A stretch of DNA of 64,000 nt from Candidula unifasciata (taxonomy: Eukaryota; Mollusca; Gastropoda; Stylommatophora; Geomitridae), in the NCBI GenBank assembly GCA_905116865.2, contig CAJHNH020007667.1:682212-746211 (forward strand). Reading direction: 5' to 3'. The stretch's first letter is position 1; each line of letters opens with the position of its first letter. Made by a program: the position numbers and the translations under genes. Below the pieces are notes generated by a model, which searched no databases, was not told where the DNA came from, and was given only the letters and a program-made list of their open reading frames with translations. Shown one piece after another: positions 55,145 through 64,000 of this stretch.

Positions 55145-56235
55145 CTGCACTTGCTGGTGGATTTGTTTTTCTAATGCCGTTTTTCTTCACTTATATATAA
55201 AGCGATTTGATTTCTGAATTCAAGACCTCCTGACATTCTTATTCAGTTGTTGCATAAGATGCGGCATACTAGAAGTTAACTGATTGCTAAAATGTGCGTT
55301 TTTACCTCCTAAATGTCTTCCATACAGTTAGTGTTGAAATAGAGCTGAAATTTTTTAAGTAGTAAATACGGTATCTGTAGCGAGCAGGTAACATTTTCAG
55401 TCAAGAGAAACTACAAGAAAACCTTGAGAGGCTCAGATAAGTAGTAGAGGGAAGAGAAGACCGTTACAGTTTTTCAGGGCCCCCAGTGACTTTAAAACTT
55501 GTTTAAGTGTGTAAGAAATGGTGATAGTAACAATAATACTGATATATGGCTCATAGTCCGTTCATATATTTTCGGAAGGGGGTGGGGGGCAGGCTTAGAC
55601 AAATATTTTTGGAGGGGAGTGCAAAATGCCTTAACTCCTAGTTTTCAGCTTCCCCCTCTCCCGCTTTTAAAACCATAAAAGAAATGTAGCCGAACGATAT
55701 CAGACAGATAACCAAGCCTCAAACAGTTAGTAAGAAACTGGTGTCTTTAGGAATGATAGGTCACGAGCATGGTCGGATAGCCACTGTGCAGCAGCCACGT
55801 CATCCATCCATTCATTTATGGAAAAAAATAATTCGACCACGTTAAACCTACTACTAGCAGTATCGGCTGCGTGATGATGAGTGCAGCGCAATCAAAGTAA
55901 GTAGCAGGGCTACCCATGCAGTGACCTGGAACTTGTACTAATGCTGTTTATAAGTCTGGTACGCATTACCCAGCTGCCAGTATATCGATTTTGGAACATC
56001 AGTTGTCTACTTGAGTTTGCAGTCATCTAAGATATTAACGCAGTGCGGTTGCAAATTGTATGTTTTTTTTTTTTAATGACTGTTAATCAAAGATAAGGTA
56101 GAGGTACTGCCATAAAAGTGGTGCTACGTGAGTAGCAACATTTTCCGCGTTCGCTCCAAAAAGGGCATTTGGCACCTTGTGCTGTAGTTTACAGTTAGGC
56201 TGCGATATCGGTATCGTTTAGCCCAAAGCATCCGA
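55145..56235. other. Unannotated stretch
   Basis: G-rich runs near 55580 only. No family or exon recognised. Confidence 0.4.
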
Positions 56236-56239
56236 TTTC

Positions 56240-56325
56240 GGCAAACACCTACTTTGTCGGTTTGTACGACATGCTTGTGAGGAAGCAGTAGGTCTATTCT
56301 TTCTTCCACAAAAATATGGGCTATT
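56240..56325 (-). mobile_element. SINE-J fragment
   Basis: Minus strand: AAGAATAGACCTACTGCTTCC then CAAGCATGTCGTACAAACC. It abuts the 28-bp array. Confidence 0.45.
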
Positions 56326-56690
56326 GAAACCCACACAGAGGATGTATGGATAAGAAACCCACACGGAGGCTGTATGGATAAGAAACCCACACAGAGGCTG
56401 TATAGATAAGAAACCCACACAGAGGATGTATGGATAAGAAACGCACATGGAGGCTGTATGGATAAGAAACCCACACAGAGGCTGTATAAATAAGAAACCC
56501 ACACAGAGGCTGTATGGATAAGAAACCCACGCGGATGCTGTATGGATCACAAACCCACACAGAGGCTGTATAGATAAGAAACCCACACAGAGGCTGTATG
56601 GATAAGAAACCCACACAGAGGCTGTATAGATAAGAAACCCACACAGAGGCTGTATAGATAAGAAACCCACACAGAGGCTGTATGGATAAG
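56326..56690. repeat. 28-bp minisatellite, thirteen units
   Basis: GAAACCCACACAGAGGCTGT then ATGGATAA, repeated thirteen times with exactly 28-bp spacing. Variants are GGATG/GGCTG and ATGG/ATAG. As 28 is not a multiple of three, all three minus-strand frames read through different phases of the repeat; these are not genes. Confidence 0.95.
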
Positions 56691-56743
56691 AAAGGTGAAG
56701 AAATACTAAATAAGTTACTAATAAAGTGCAAACACTGGTGCCT

Positions 56744-58020
56744 ATTAGTGTAATGGTAGTTGCCGATGTGTTATATTAATATAAGGTAACACTACGTTAG
56801 TGTGATGATAGTTGCCGATGTGTTATTTTAATAGAAGGTAACACTACGTTAGTGTGATGATAGTTGCCGATGTGTTATATTAATGGAAGGTAACACTACG
56901 TTAGTGTGATGATAGTTGCCGATGTGTTATATTAATGGAAGGTAACACTACGTTAGTGTGATGGTAGTTGCCGATGTGTTATATTAATAGAAGGTAACAC
57001 TACGTTAGTGTGATGATAGTTGCCGATGTGTTATATTAATGGAAGGTAACACTACGTTAGTGTAATAGTAGTTGCCGGTGTGTTATATTAATAGAAGGTA
57101 ACACTACGTTAGTGTGATGGTAGCTGCCGTTGTGTTATATTAATGGAAGGTAACACTACGTTAGTGTAATAGTAGTTGCCGGTGTGTTATATTAATAGAA
57201 GGTAACACTACGTTAGTGTGATTGTAGCTGCCGTTGTGTTATATTAATGGAAGCTAACACGACGTTAGTGTGATGGTAGTTGCCGGTGTGTTATATTAAT
57301 AGAAGGTAACACTACGTTAGTGTGATGGTAGTTGCCGTTGTGTTATATTAATGGAAGATAACACTAAGTTAGTGTGATGGTAGCTGACCGTGTGTTATAT
57401 TAATGGAAGGTAACACTTCGTTAGTGTGATGGTAGTTGGCGGTGTGTTATTTAATGGAAGTTAACACTACGTTAGTGTGATGTTAGTTGGCGGTGTGTTA
57501 TATTAATGGAAGGTAACACTACGTTAGTGTAATGGTAGGCGGTGTGTTATATTAATGGAAGGTAACACTACGTTAGTGTGATGGTAGTTGGCCTTATATT
57601 ATATTAATGAAAGTTAACACTGTGTTAGTGTGATGGTAGTTGGCGGTGTGTTATATTAATGGAAGGTACCACTGCGATAGTGTGATGGTATTTTGCGGTG
57701 TGTCCATTTAATGGAAGTCCTCAATGTTTTAGTATAATGTTAGTACCAAGTATGTTTGTTTTATAGTAGTTTTCAAGGTGTTTATTTGTTGATAACAGTC
57801 TGCCTCACATTACTTTGATAGTTTATATTGTGTTAGTTAGATGGTATTTCCCACTGTGTCATTTGACAGTAGTTACCAGTGTATTAATTTCAAGTTAGTT
57901 TCTAGTGAACAAGAGTCACTTCATGTTACTCTCTGTTCTGTTACTTTGGTGATCGTCTCCAGTGTGTTAATTTGATGTTAGATCTTCTATGTTAGTTTAA
58001 TGGTAGTCCCCAATGTTTTC
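56744..58020. repeat. 52-bp minisatellite, about nineteen copies decaying downstream
   Basis: Unit: TTAGTGTGATGGTAGTTGCC, then GGTGTGTTATATTAATGG and AAGGTAACACTACG. The first copies are near identical. After about 57400 deletions and substitutions accumulate, and beyond 57720 only scattered GTTAGT, TGATGGTAG and GTGTGTTAA words remain, up to about 20 bp before the candidate exon. Confidence 0.93.
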
Positions 58021-58040
58021 TATCTCTCTATCTTCCTCAG

Positions 58041-58188
58041 ATGAATCCCTGGACGAGACTAGACATCGCCGTGCTAGCCATCATCGCCATTGTTCTAACA
58101 TGCACACAAGGCTTGAAAATTGACTTATCTCGTCTAGCCCTCCACAGACCGTCTTTCCATGCACAGAAACGAAACGGAGTCTGTGATG
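58041..58188 (+). CDS. Candidate internal exon with start codon and signal peptide
   Basis: A pyrimidine tract and acceptor (TCTATCTTCCTCAG, ending 58040) are followed at once by ATG. The 148-bp exon encodes 49 residues plus one base and stops at a consensus donor (GATG|GTAAGTAT), a phase-1 intron. The N-terminus has a hydrophobic core (IAVLAIIAIVLTCTQG) with a likely signal-peptidase site after it. A basic stretch follows, then a cysteine at NGVCDG. Phase-1 junctions after a signal-peptide exon are common in extracellular proteins (known). No family recognised. Later exons were not found in the window. The exon could extend upstream if the AG is not used. Confidence 0.6.
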
Positions 58189-58199
58189 GTAAGTATATC

Positions 58200-58266
58200 C
58201 ATCTCTCTCTCTCTCTCTCTGTGTGTGCGCGCGCGCGCGTGTGTGTGTATGTGTGTGTGTGTGTGA
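58200..58266. repeat. (CT)n then (GT/GC)n microsatellite
   Basis: CT run, then GTGTGTGCGCGCGCGCG and GT repeats. Immediately downstream of the candidate splice donor. Confidence 0.9.
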
Positions 58267-58439
58267 GACAAGCGGGGGTGTTCTAACAACTAGCTTGAAA
58301 AGTTTAGGGTTTGAGTCCAGCTGTGGGCGATTTTTTTCCTAAAATGAAAAGGTTTCTAATTGATTTTAACCTCCAGCGGTTTCCAACTTTTTACATTGAC
58401 CCCTCCCACCCCCCCCCCCACCCCCGACCCCTACCCCCC

Positions 58440-59040
58440 CCCTCTCATCAAGTGCTTTGCTGACTGGCGTGAGCGATCGTGCCTCTCCAAAATCTGCAAC
58501 ATGTGTTGTAACCCTTCTAGCCATGACAAAAGACTGTAAAGAATCTTCTCACGCTGTCTTCTTCCGTCTCTCTTTCCACAGATTTTTCCAGTGGTTACAA
58601 CATGTTCCATTTCCCCTCTTCTCATAACATGACCAAAAAAAAAAAAAAAAAAAAACGACTGTTTCTTTCTGATATTTGTGATAAGTTGTCTTCGAGCATT
58701 CGCCTCTTTCAGAACATCTACGTTACTCTTCTTAGCTGTCCAATGAATTCTAAGTATTCTTCTTTAAAACCACATCTCCGCGGTCTCAAGATATTGTTTG
58801 GCTTGTTTAATAATTGTCCAGGATTTACAACCGTATGTTAAACATGACTCTTTATAGCATGCGTCAATTTAATTCTTGTCCTAACCTCCATCGACATGGA
58901 TTTATTGCACAAAGTGTTCTTCATTTTGTAAAATGCAGCTTTGGCCTGTCATATTATATTCGTCATCTCTGTGAAACTTCTTCCATCGGATGTTATCCAT
59001 GTGCTTAGATACTTAAATTTCTTTACTTGTGCTTCCGCCC
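58440..59040 (-). pseudogene. LINE ORF2 C-terminal remnant, minus strand
   Basis: Reading from 58850 down: LTYGCKSWTIIKQAKQYLE, stop, RRILRIHWTAKKSNVDVLK, then (after a poly(A/T) interruption at 58634-58654) FGHVMRRGEMEHVVTTGK and GRRQREKILYSLLSWLEG. Upstream pieces continue to about 59040. Same family as 7866-9240. Lies in the putative intron after the 58041 exon. Confidence 0.7.
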
Positions 59041-59178
59041 TTTAAAGTGGAGTACAAAAACGAACAATCGCAAACACTGGTAACATAAAATGTGAGAAAA
59101 ACATCCAATGTAAATCAAAGTGTCAAATGCTGTTAAAAACAAATCTCAATGCGATGGTTGACATTGTTTTGTCTCGCT

Positions 59179-59412
59179 GATATCTGCTAGTTTTGGTCTG
59201 ATGTCTGCTAGTTTTGGTCTGATGTCTGCTAGTTTTGGTCTGATGTCTGCTAGTTTTGGTCTGATGTCTGCTAGTTTTGGTCTGATGTCTGCTAGTTTTG
59301 GTCTGATGTCTGCTAGTTTTGGTCTGATGTCTGCTAGTTTTGGTCTGATGTCTGCTAGTTTTGGTCTGATGTCTGCTAGTTTTGGTCTGATGTCTGCTAG
59401 TTTTGGTCTGAT
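59179..59412. repeat. 21-bp minisatellite, eleven copies
   Basis: TCTGCTAGTTTTGGTCTGATG is repeated with almost no variation. The unit is a multiple of three, so it reads as a seven-residue repeat on the plus strand; no other coding evidence. Confidence 0.95.
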
Positions 59413-60150
59413 GTTGGGGAATGCTCAGCCTAGATCCCTCTCCGCATCAAGCTGGCAGTGCAGTTTTCTTTTGTGACTGTTACATTTCAATTTATAATTA
59501 AACTAAAGGGGAAAAGGAAACTTCCTAATACAACATACTTTTAAAAATACAGATTGCTTGGACGCCCTATTGTACTTACTCCCCTCACACTCCACTTCGA
59601 AAATCACTGTTGTAATCCTCAGTCATGTATAGGTGCATCGAGTTTGAAAATCACCATTGTAATCCCCAGTCATGTATAGGTGCATCGTATACCAAACCTT
59701 CTTATCTGAGAGTGAAACAATCTTCTTAGCCCTGAGTTGTATCCCAACTGAGTGGTTTTGTCTCCACGGAGCAGCCTGTCGATCTATAAAAGCATTGCAC
59801 AAAGCACAAAATACTAGCTCCTGCGACGACCTTTATAGTTGTTTAAAACTAACGAACCCGCAGACAGTATAAAGCTAAGCAGTTACCTCTAGAATGCAAG
59901 GCAGACAGCATAATCACTTCGCCACAGGAACTGTAAACGTTAGGAAATAGGAAGTTCGCATTACATTATTCCAAGCTCTTTTAATATAATTGTTTATCTT
60001 TATGTTGTTTGTTTATTTGACGGTTCAACATCATAGTGTGACACAGTCGTGGTCTTCACATCCCCCAAGTATGGATGTGCCTAATTCGGCCACGGTGTCT
60101 GGATACAGTTCGTAGCTCTCTTGAATCGTACTCAAGAACAAGGCCAGTGG
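59413..60150. other. Unannotated stretch
   Basis: Contains a direct duplication of a GTTTGAAAATCAC...CATGTATAGGTGCATCG segment near 59596-59685. Nothing else recognised. Confidence 0.4.
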
Positions 60151-60351
60151 TGTAACAATTACACAGCAGTTTATTTATTAACAATATTATCAGGTCAAAC
60201 AGAATGCATCATTTCAATAACCAATAGTATAGGAACACTTCATTATCTTATTACTGGCTATTCGTATGTCTCTCTATGAGTTTCTTAATCACTCTCTTAG
60301 CTAAACTCCAAGTTTAATATATATCTTCTAAACGAAGTACAGCTCTAGTTT

Positions 60352-60432
60352 TCCCAACTGGTCTCTCAAGCGATCCAGTCCTAACTGTTCTCTCAAGCCG
60401 TCCAGTCCTAACTGTTCTCTCAAACCGCTCGC
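60352..60432. repeat. 27-bp direct repeat, three copies
   Basis: CCAACTGGTCTCTCAAGCG, TCCTAACTGTTCTCTCAAGC and TCCTAACTGTTCTCTCAAAC at 27-bp spacing. Inside the putative LTR. Confidence 0.8.
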
Positions 60433-61261
60433 TCCTCGCTGACCTCCCCTCGCTTTCCCTCTCTTTCTCGCGTGCGTTCTCAATCACTTCCTGTCATCTG
60501 TCTCTGGTGGTCACGTTTGGATAAACGTATCTTCAGTTGGACACGTGCATCGCGTTGCTCACCTCCCTCTCTGTCGTATGTTTCCATCCTTCACTGTCAG
60601 ATGTCATGGTTTTACCATGATAACCGCACTCAATTCAACTCTGGTCATCGTGCAGATGTTCTGTATCGCTGGCCAGGCCAGCTTTCTAATCACCCATTTC
60701 TGTCATGTCACACGGTGAAGGATTAGTATGCCTTGTTGGTGGTCTGAAATGTATGCTTTGTTCATTTAACCCCTTTCTGCCTATATTTCATTATATTCGC
60801 CCCCTACCTTTAAAAAAAAATGCTTCTTATCTGCATTTTAATCTCTACAAACTACTCTAATTATACCCGCTGCCTAACTAAACCTTATATGAACATCTAG
60901 CCTCGTAATGAAAGCATACATCATAACATGTAACATAATAAAATTCATGCAGTATAAGGAAAACGTGACATTTATACAATAACTAATAGTCATCAATTCG
61001 AAAGACGTAAAATAAAACGATACAACTCCCTCGTTGTATTAGCATAACAATCTCTGATTCACTGGTTACCCTAGTGAATGTGCGGAGTTGTCTGAAGTAT
61101 AAAGGAATAGTTTTTGTATTCCCTCTTTACAAATTTAAACCTGATCATTTTTTTATGAAAGGCGATGTCTCCATAATCACATCGACAACGGTTACTGAAC
61201 ATCTATACGATTACTAGTTAGATAAAATAAAATCATAAACATTGTAATATATTGAAAATAG

Positions 61262-61264
<3 letters not shown>

Positions 61265-61331
<67 letters not shown>
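61265..61331. repeat. (AT)n microsatellite
   Basis: About 33 uninterrupted units. Confidence 0.97.
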
Positions 61332-61333
<2 letters not shown>

Positions 61334-62244
61334 ACAAGAAATGACATGCCATGTATCCCCAGTTATCAATAAAGTAAAACTCAAAAATGTCATTTCCCCA
61401 AGAAAGGATGAAAATAGAACCTCTGAGAAAGTCAACATAGACTGAATAATGAAGTATAACCTTTACAGAGTATAAAGAATTCTTATACCGTTAGGTATAC
61501 TAACTGGAGAGAATATCTCAGAAACGAACCATAGCATTTCTTCAATTCGAATGTGCAATGCTATCTCCTGCATTTTCAGTTATTTAACTACTGTGATAGT
61601 CCAAAGCGTTTATTGCTGTTTCCTTAAGAGGTTACTTAATCTATTTAATGCATATCGCATCTTCTGTAAAGAAATAGCCGGCGTGTATTCATTTACAAAT
61701 CATGTCATGCTTTGGGCTGGCTTATCGCCAAGTACGTTTCTAACTGTGTACCTCCGTAAAGTCTGGTTAAACATGATAATCTTCTCTAATGACTCAAATC
61801 AGTCATGTTTCTGACATAATGTATAAGAGAGGTTTTGTGGCCAGTAACTCTCTTAGCGAACATAAAATATGTAGGTATTGTAATATTTACCCACAACCGA
61901 ACGTGTGGATTTTCACTTGTCAGGGAGAGTACAACACGATTATTAGACGTTCATAGTGCAAAATCAAATGCAAAAATTAAATGGTAGGGACAAAACAACA
62001 GGTATATATTTAATATTTTCGGACAAATGACATGTAGACACAACAACAGAATGTGTTTAGTGAGCGCGGTACCTCTGTACACAGCAATATAGCGTACGTA
62101 AATTGTAATTAATGAAACTAATTACTTGTTATACACCCTACAATCATCTTTTGAACCATTTTTCGAGCGATCCCATTTCAGTCAGTCATGAGGGAAAGGG
62201 GTGGGGGGGGGGGGGGGGGGGGGGAGCTGTAATTAATGTATGGT

Positions 62245-62821
62245 TTACTCAGGGTATAAATTCAGTCTACCCCCTGATGATTCTGGCCTTCTAACTGTAG
62301 TGGATGCTAATTGTTCTAGTTCTATTTCTTCTTCTGTCTTATTAGTGATCTGTGTTTTTTCTTTTGTTAAATGATTAGTTACTTTTGAACAATTAATGCC
62401 TTTCCGTCGTAAATAAAGAAAAGTTATAGGTCCCAGCAGTATGCATAATCCAAATATCAGTTTGATCCTGTTTCTGTGTGTATTTAAAGTATTTTCTTGT
62501 AAAGTGTCAACCTGACTTAATTCATGTATGAGATCATGCATGTTTATCGCACTAATAATCTTTAGATGTTGTGGCATGTCTTGCACTTTGAATGTTGGTA
62601 GTGATGTCTCTAACGGTTCCCAAACCCTAATAGAATGAAAGCTATTATTCTTGATAAAATCTAAACTCCTATCGTTGATTATCATATTTTCCGTGTATGA
62701 TCGGTCGGCAGTTATTTGGAATCCATCGCTGGTTATGCCACACGATGCTGCTAGCCGAATAATGCTAAAAGGGGGGTCGACTTCGAAGTGTTCTACCTTA
62801 TCATATTTCATTACAATAGCA
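62245..62821 (-). pseudogene. Possible envelope-like membrane protein C-terminus, truncated
   Basis: A 188-codon open frame ending at 62245, the longest non-repetitive frame outside the LINEs. Around residue 118 there is one strong membrane segment (IKLIFGLCILLGPITFLYL), followed by RRKG and a charged tail. Upstream lie two N-glycosylation-type sites and few cysteines. A single C-terminal anchor with a short tail resembles env proteins of LTR retroelements, but I recognise no specific family. The frame is cut upstream by a SINE-D at 62822. It could instead be a host single-pass membrane protein exon. Confidence 0.35.
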
Positions 62822-63135
62822 CACGGGTGTGATACATAAGTGCTCCATTATACTTCTATCTCAAGTCTGAGTCTGAAGGTTCTCAGCGCAGTGCACGAAC
62901 TCTGTTGCATCAGTGAGGATCTTGAAATACTATGGGTAAATTTTTAACTCCGAATTTTGCCAGGGCAACACCGTGCGCAACAATACACAACGCGTCCGAT
63001 CTTACTACCCAGAGACCAGAGAAAGTTACTAAAAGTCTACATGAACAAATCTAAGCTTTCACCGGGGCATAAACTCTTGAGCACTCGAGGCAGACCCCAT
63101 GCCTCTAGACCACGCGATCCCATTTTAAACATAAC
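62822..63135 (-). mobile_element. SINE-D, minus strand, truncating the env-like frame
   Basis: Plus-strand landmarks: CAGTGCACGAACTCTGTTGC, GGATCTTGAAATACTATGG, CCAGGGCAACACCGTGCGC and GAGCACTCGAGGCAGACC. The orientation places the SINE 3' end against the open frame. Confidence 0.7.
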
Positions 63136-63149
63136 TATGGGCTTCTATG

Positions 63150-63325
63150 AAGCCGCTGTGGTGTCGCGACTAGACGTTCGCCTGTGGGCCCTAAGGTCGA
63201 GGGCTGAGGTCCTGACAGAGCCCGAATTTTTTTTTCTTTTTCGAAAATGTTTATGGCTCCCAGGTGGACACAGCCTTAAATTTATGTCACGTTATGTCCT
63301 GGGAACCTATGGCTGGTCTGGTGCT
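63150..63325 (+). mobile_element. SINE-B copy
   Basis: Head: GCTGTGGTGTCGCGACTAGAC and AGGGCTGAGGTCCTGAC (decayed box B). Body: TGGCTCCCAGGTGGACACAG and TTATGTCCTGGGAACC, then truncated. Confidence 0.65.
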
Positions 63326-63600
63326 GGACGGAAATGATGTTATCAATGCCATGTGCAGCACGTACTGGGAAAATGAATACGGCAAAAGGGCATGACTCCG
63401 TACCCCTGCCTATGCTAACTGATAGATATGGGCGTGTAACCTGGAGCTGCAGGAAATGAACATTTAAGATGAATCAACACAGAGCAGTTGTCATCGATCG
63501 TTTGACACTTGTGTTGCCTTTGTGGAGGAGATCAATGCATCTATAGATCCGTCTCGAGTGCTATGATGATAATCCTCACCAGTCAGTGTGTAGACCTCAA
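63310..63600 (+). pseudogene. Tail of the RNase H-type LINE
   Basis: Aligns at DNA level with 25380-25690: CTGGACGGAAATGATGTTATC, ATATGGGCGTGTAACCTGG, GAAATGAACATTT and GAGTGCTATGATGATAATCC. Frames are broken. It begins where SINE-B stops. A C run (63601-63618) follows. Confidence 0.55.
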
Positions 63601-63809
63601 CCCCCCCCCCCCCCCCCCGTTTCCCCAGTCAATTAAGAGTCAACGTCACAGCACTCGGGACACTCCTATAAGCGCTCCGTTCCCATCTTCAGCAGCAAGC
63701 GAAGAGGTACAGTTCTATAGTGCTAGCAACAGATTGATTGTCTATCTGTCTCGCCTTTTCCTTAAAATTTAAAGACCCTCAAAAAAATAGATACACTGGA
63801 TGGGCAGCA

Positions 63810-63990
63810 GTTAGAACCGTTCCCTGCCAGAGATGCAGTACCAAATAAGTACCAAATCAAGTCCTGGAAAGTCAAGGCGGCCGGTGTGATGTATGTAGAC
63901 CACATCAGCCACCGAGTGCCGATTGGTCTATAAAATATAGATCTAGCAATAAAAGCCAAGTAGATCCCAATGCTTTGAAAAGGGTCCTTT
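63810..63990 (+). mobile_element. SINE-B copy, head missing
   Basis: ACCAAATCAAGTCCTGGAAA, GTCAAGGCGGCCGGTGTG, CACCGAGTGCCGATTGG and AAAAGGGTCCTTTACTTT. Good match to the 3' body; reaches the window edge. Confidence 0.75.
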
Positions 63991-64000
63991 ACTTTTTGTG

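Larger units (their letters stand above)
60151..62135 (-). mobile_element. Possible LTR of an LTR retroelement
   Basis: On the minus strand the interval begins TGTATAACAAG and ends AATTGTTACA, giving TG...CA style ends. Near its 3' end it has, in order, three 27-bp direct repeats (60352-60432), a TATATATTAAAC box (about 60311-60325) and AATAAATAAA (about 60171-60180). That order resembles U3 enhancers, promoter and poly(A) signal. It lies downstream of the env-like frame. No second LTR or target duplication is visible, so this is inference. An (AT)n run (61265-61331) lies inside. Confidence 0.3.

Noticed and set aside
56326..56690. CRISPR-like regularly spaced repeat
   Set aside because: The units are contiguous 28-bp tandem copies with no unique spacers, and the DNA is eukaryotic.
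56124..56731. Three overlapping minus-strand frames rich in Val-Ser-Tyr
   Set aside because: They are the 28-bp repeat read in three phases.
56744..57720. CRISPR-like or tRNA-array interpretation of the 52-bp repeat
   Set aside because: Tandem units without spacers; no box A/B or cloverleaf.
60472..60726. 84-codon plus-strand frame as the next exon after 58188
   Set aside because: No acceptor in the right phase was seen upstream and the residues match no extracellular module I know.
62205..62225. Polypurine tract for an LTR element at the G run
   Set aside because: The G run is on the plus strand, whereas the putative element reads on the minus strand, so it has the wrong polarity.

Overview
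This window is ordinary eukaryotic (metazoan) intergenic and intronic DNA. I see no bacterial operons, no rRNA, no convincing functional tRNA gene and no long cellular open reading frame. It is packed with long microsatellites, minisatellites, tRNA-derived SINEs, 5'-truncated LINE remnants and short non-autonomous DNA transposons. The composition, the many LINE C-termini and the tRNA-headed SINEs would fit a mollusc, perhaps a heterobranch gastropod. That assignment is an inference from general knowledge and was not tested by any search.

Layout. 0-10 kb: degenerate minisatellites, a SINE split by a DNA transposon (2538-3290), a 310-bp element with perfect 8-bp target duplications (3682-3991), LINE debris, and a LINE inserted into an older LINE with a 12-bp target duplication (7866-9240). 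10-25 kb: SINEs and LINE tails around three very large arrays, namely a 1.23-kb CATA tract (18004-19254), a 0.68-kb CTAT tract (20562-21250) and eleven near-identical 84-bp repeats (21530-22460). A SPIN-like hAT MITE follows at 24366-24571. 25-42 kb: RNase H-bearing LINE remnants, a compound GACA/GATA tract (27575-28380), a second SPIN-like hAT MITE (30023-30218), a degenerate 38-bp array (32938-33990), and many SINEs. 42-56 kb: more SINEs, the longest LINE reverse-transcriptase remnant (51360-52848), and long AAG, AGT and TTC tracts. 56-64 kb: 28-bp and 52-bp minisatellites run almost up to the best candidate cellular exon. That exon (58041-58188) has a splice acceptor, an ATG, a signal-peptide-like N-terminus and a phase-1 GTAAGT donor. 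After it come a LINE remnant, a possible LTR (60151-62135, minus strand) and a possible env-like C-terminus (62245-62821) cut by a SINE.

How it fits together. Nearly all coding potential is decayed retroelement sequence. The only candidates for host coding sequence are the exon at 58041-58188 and, more weakly, a 38-bp micro-exon at 19744-19781, both on the plus strand. If both are real, much of the window may lie in introns of one or more plus-strand genes. Repeat families are labelled here for convenience (SINE-A, SINE-B, SINE-D, SINE-J, family C, family F, family I, family L, family M). They were defined by comparing copies inside this window by eye, so boundaries are approximate unless a target duplication is stated.
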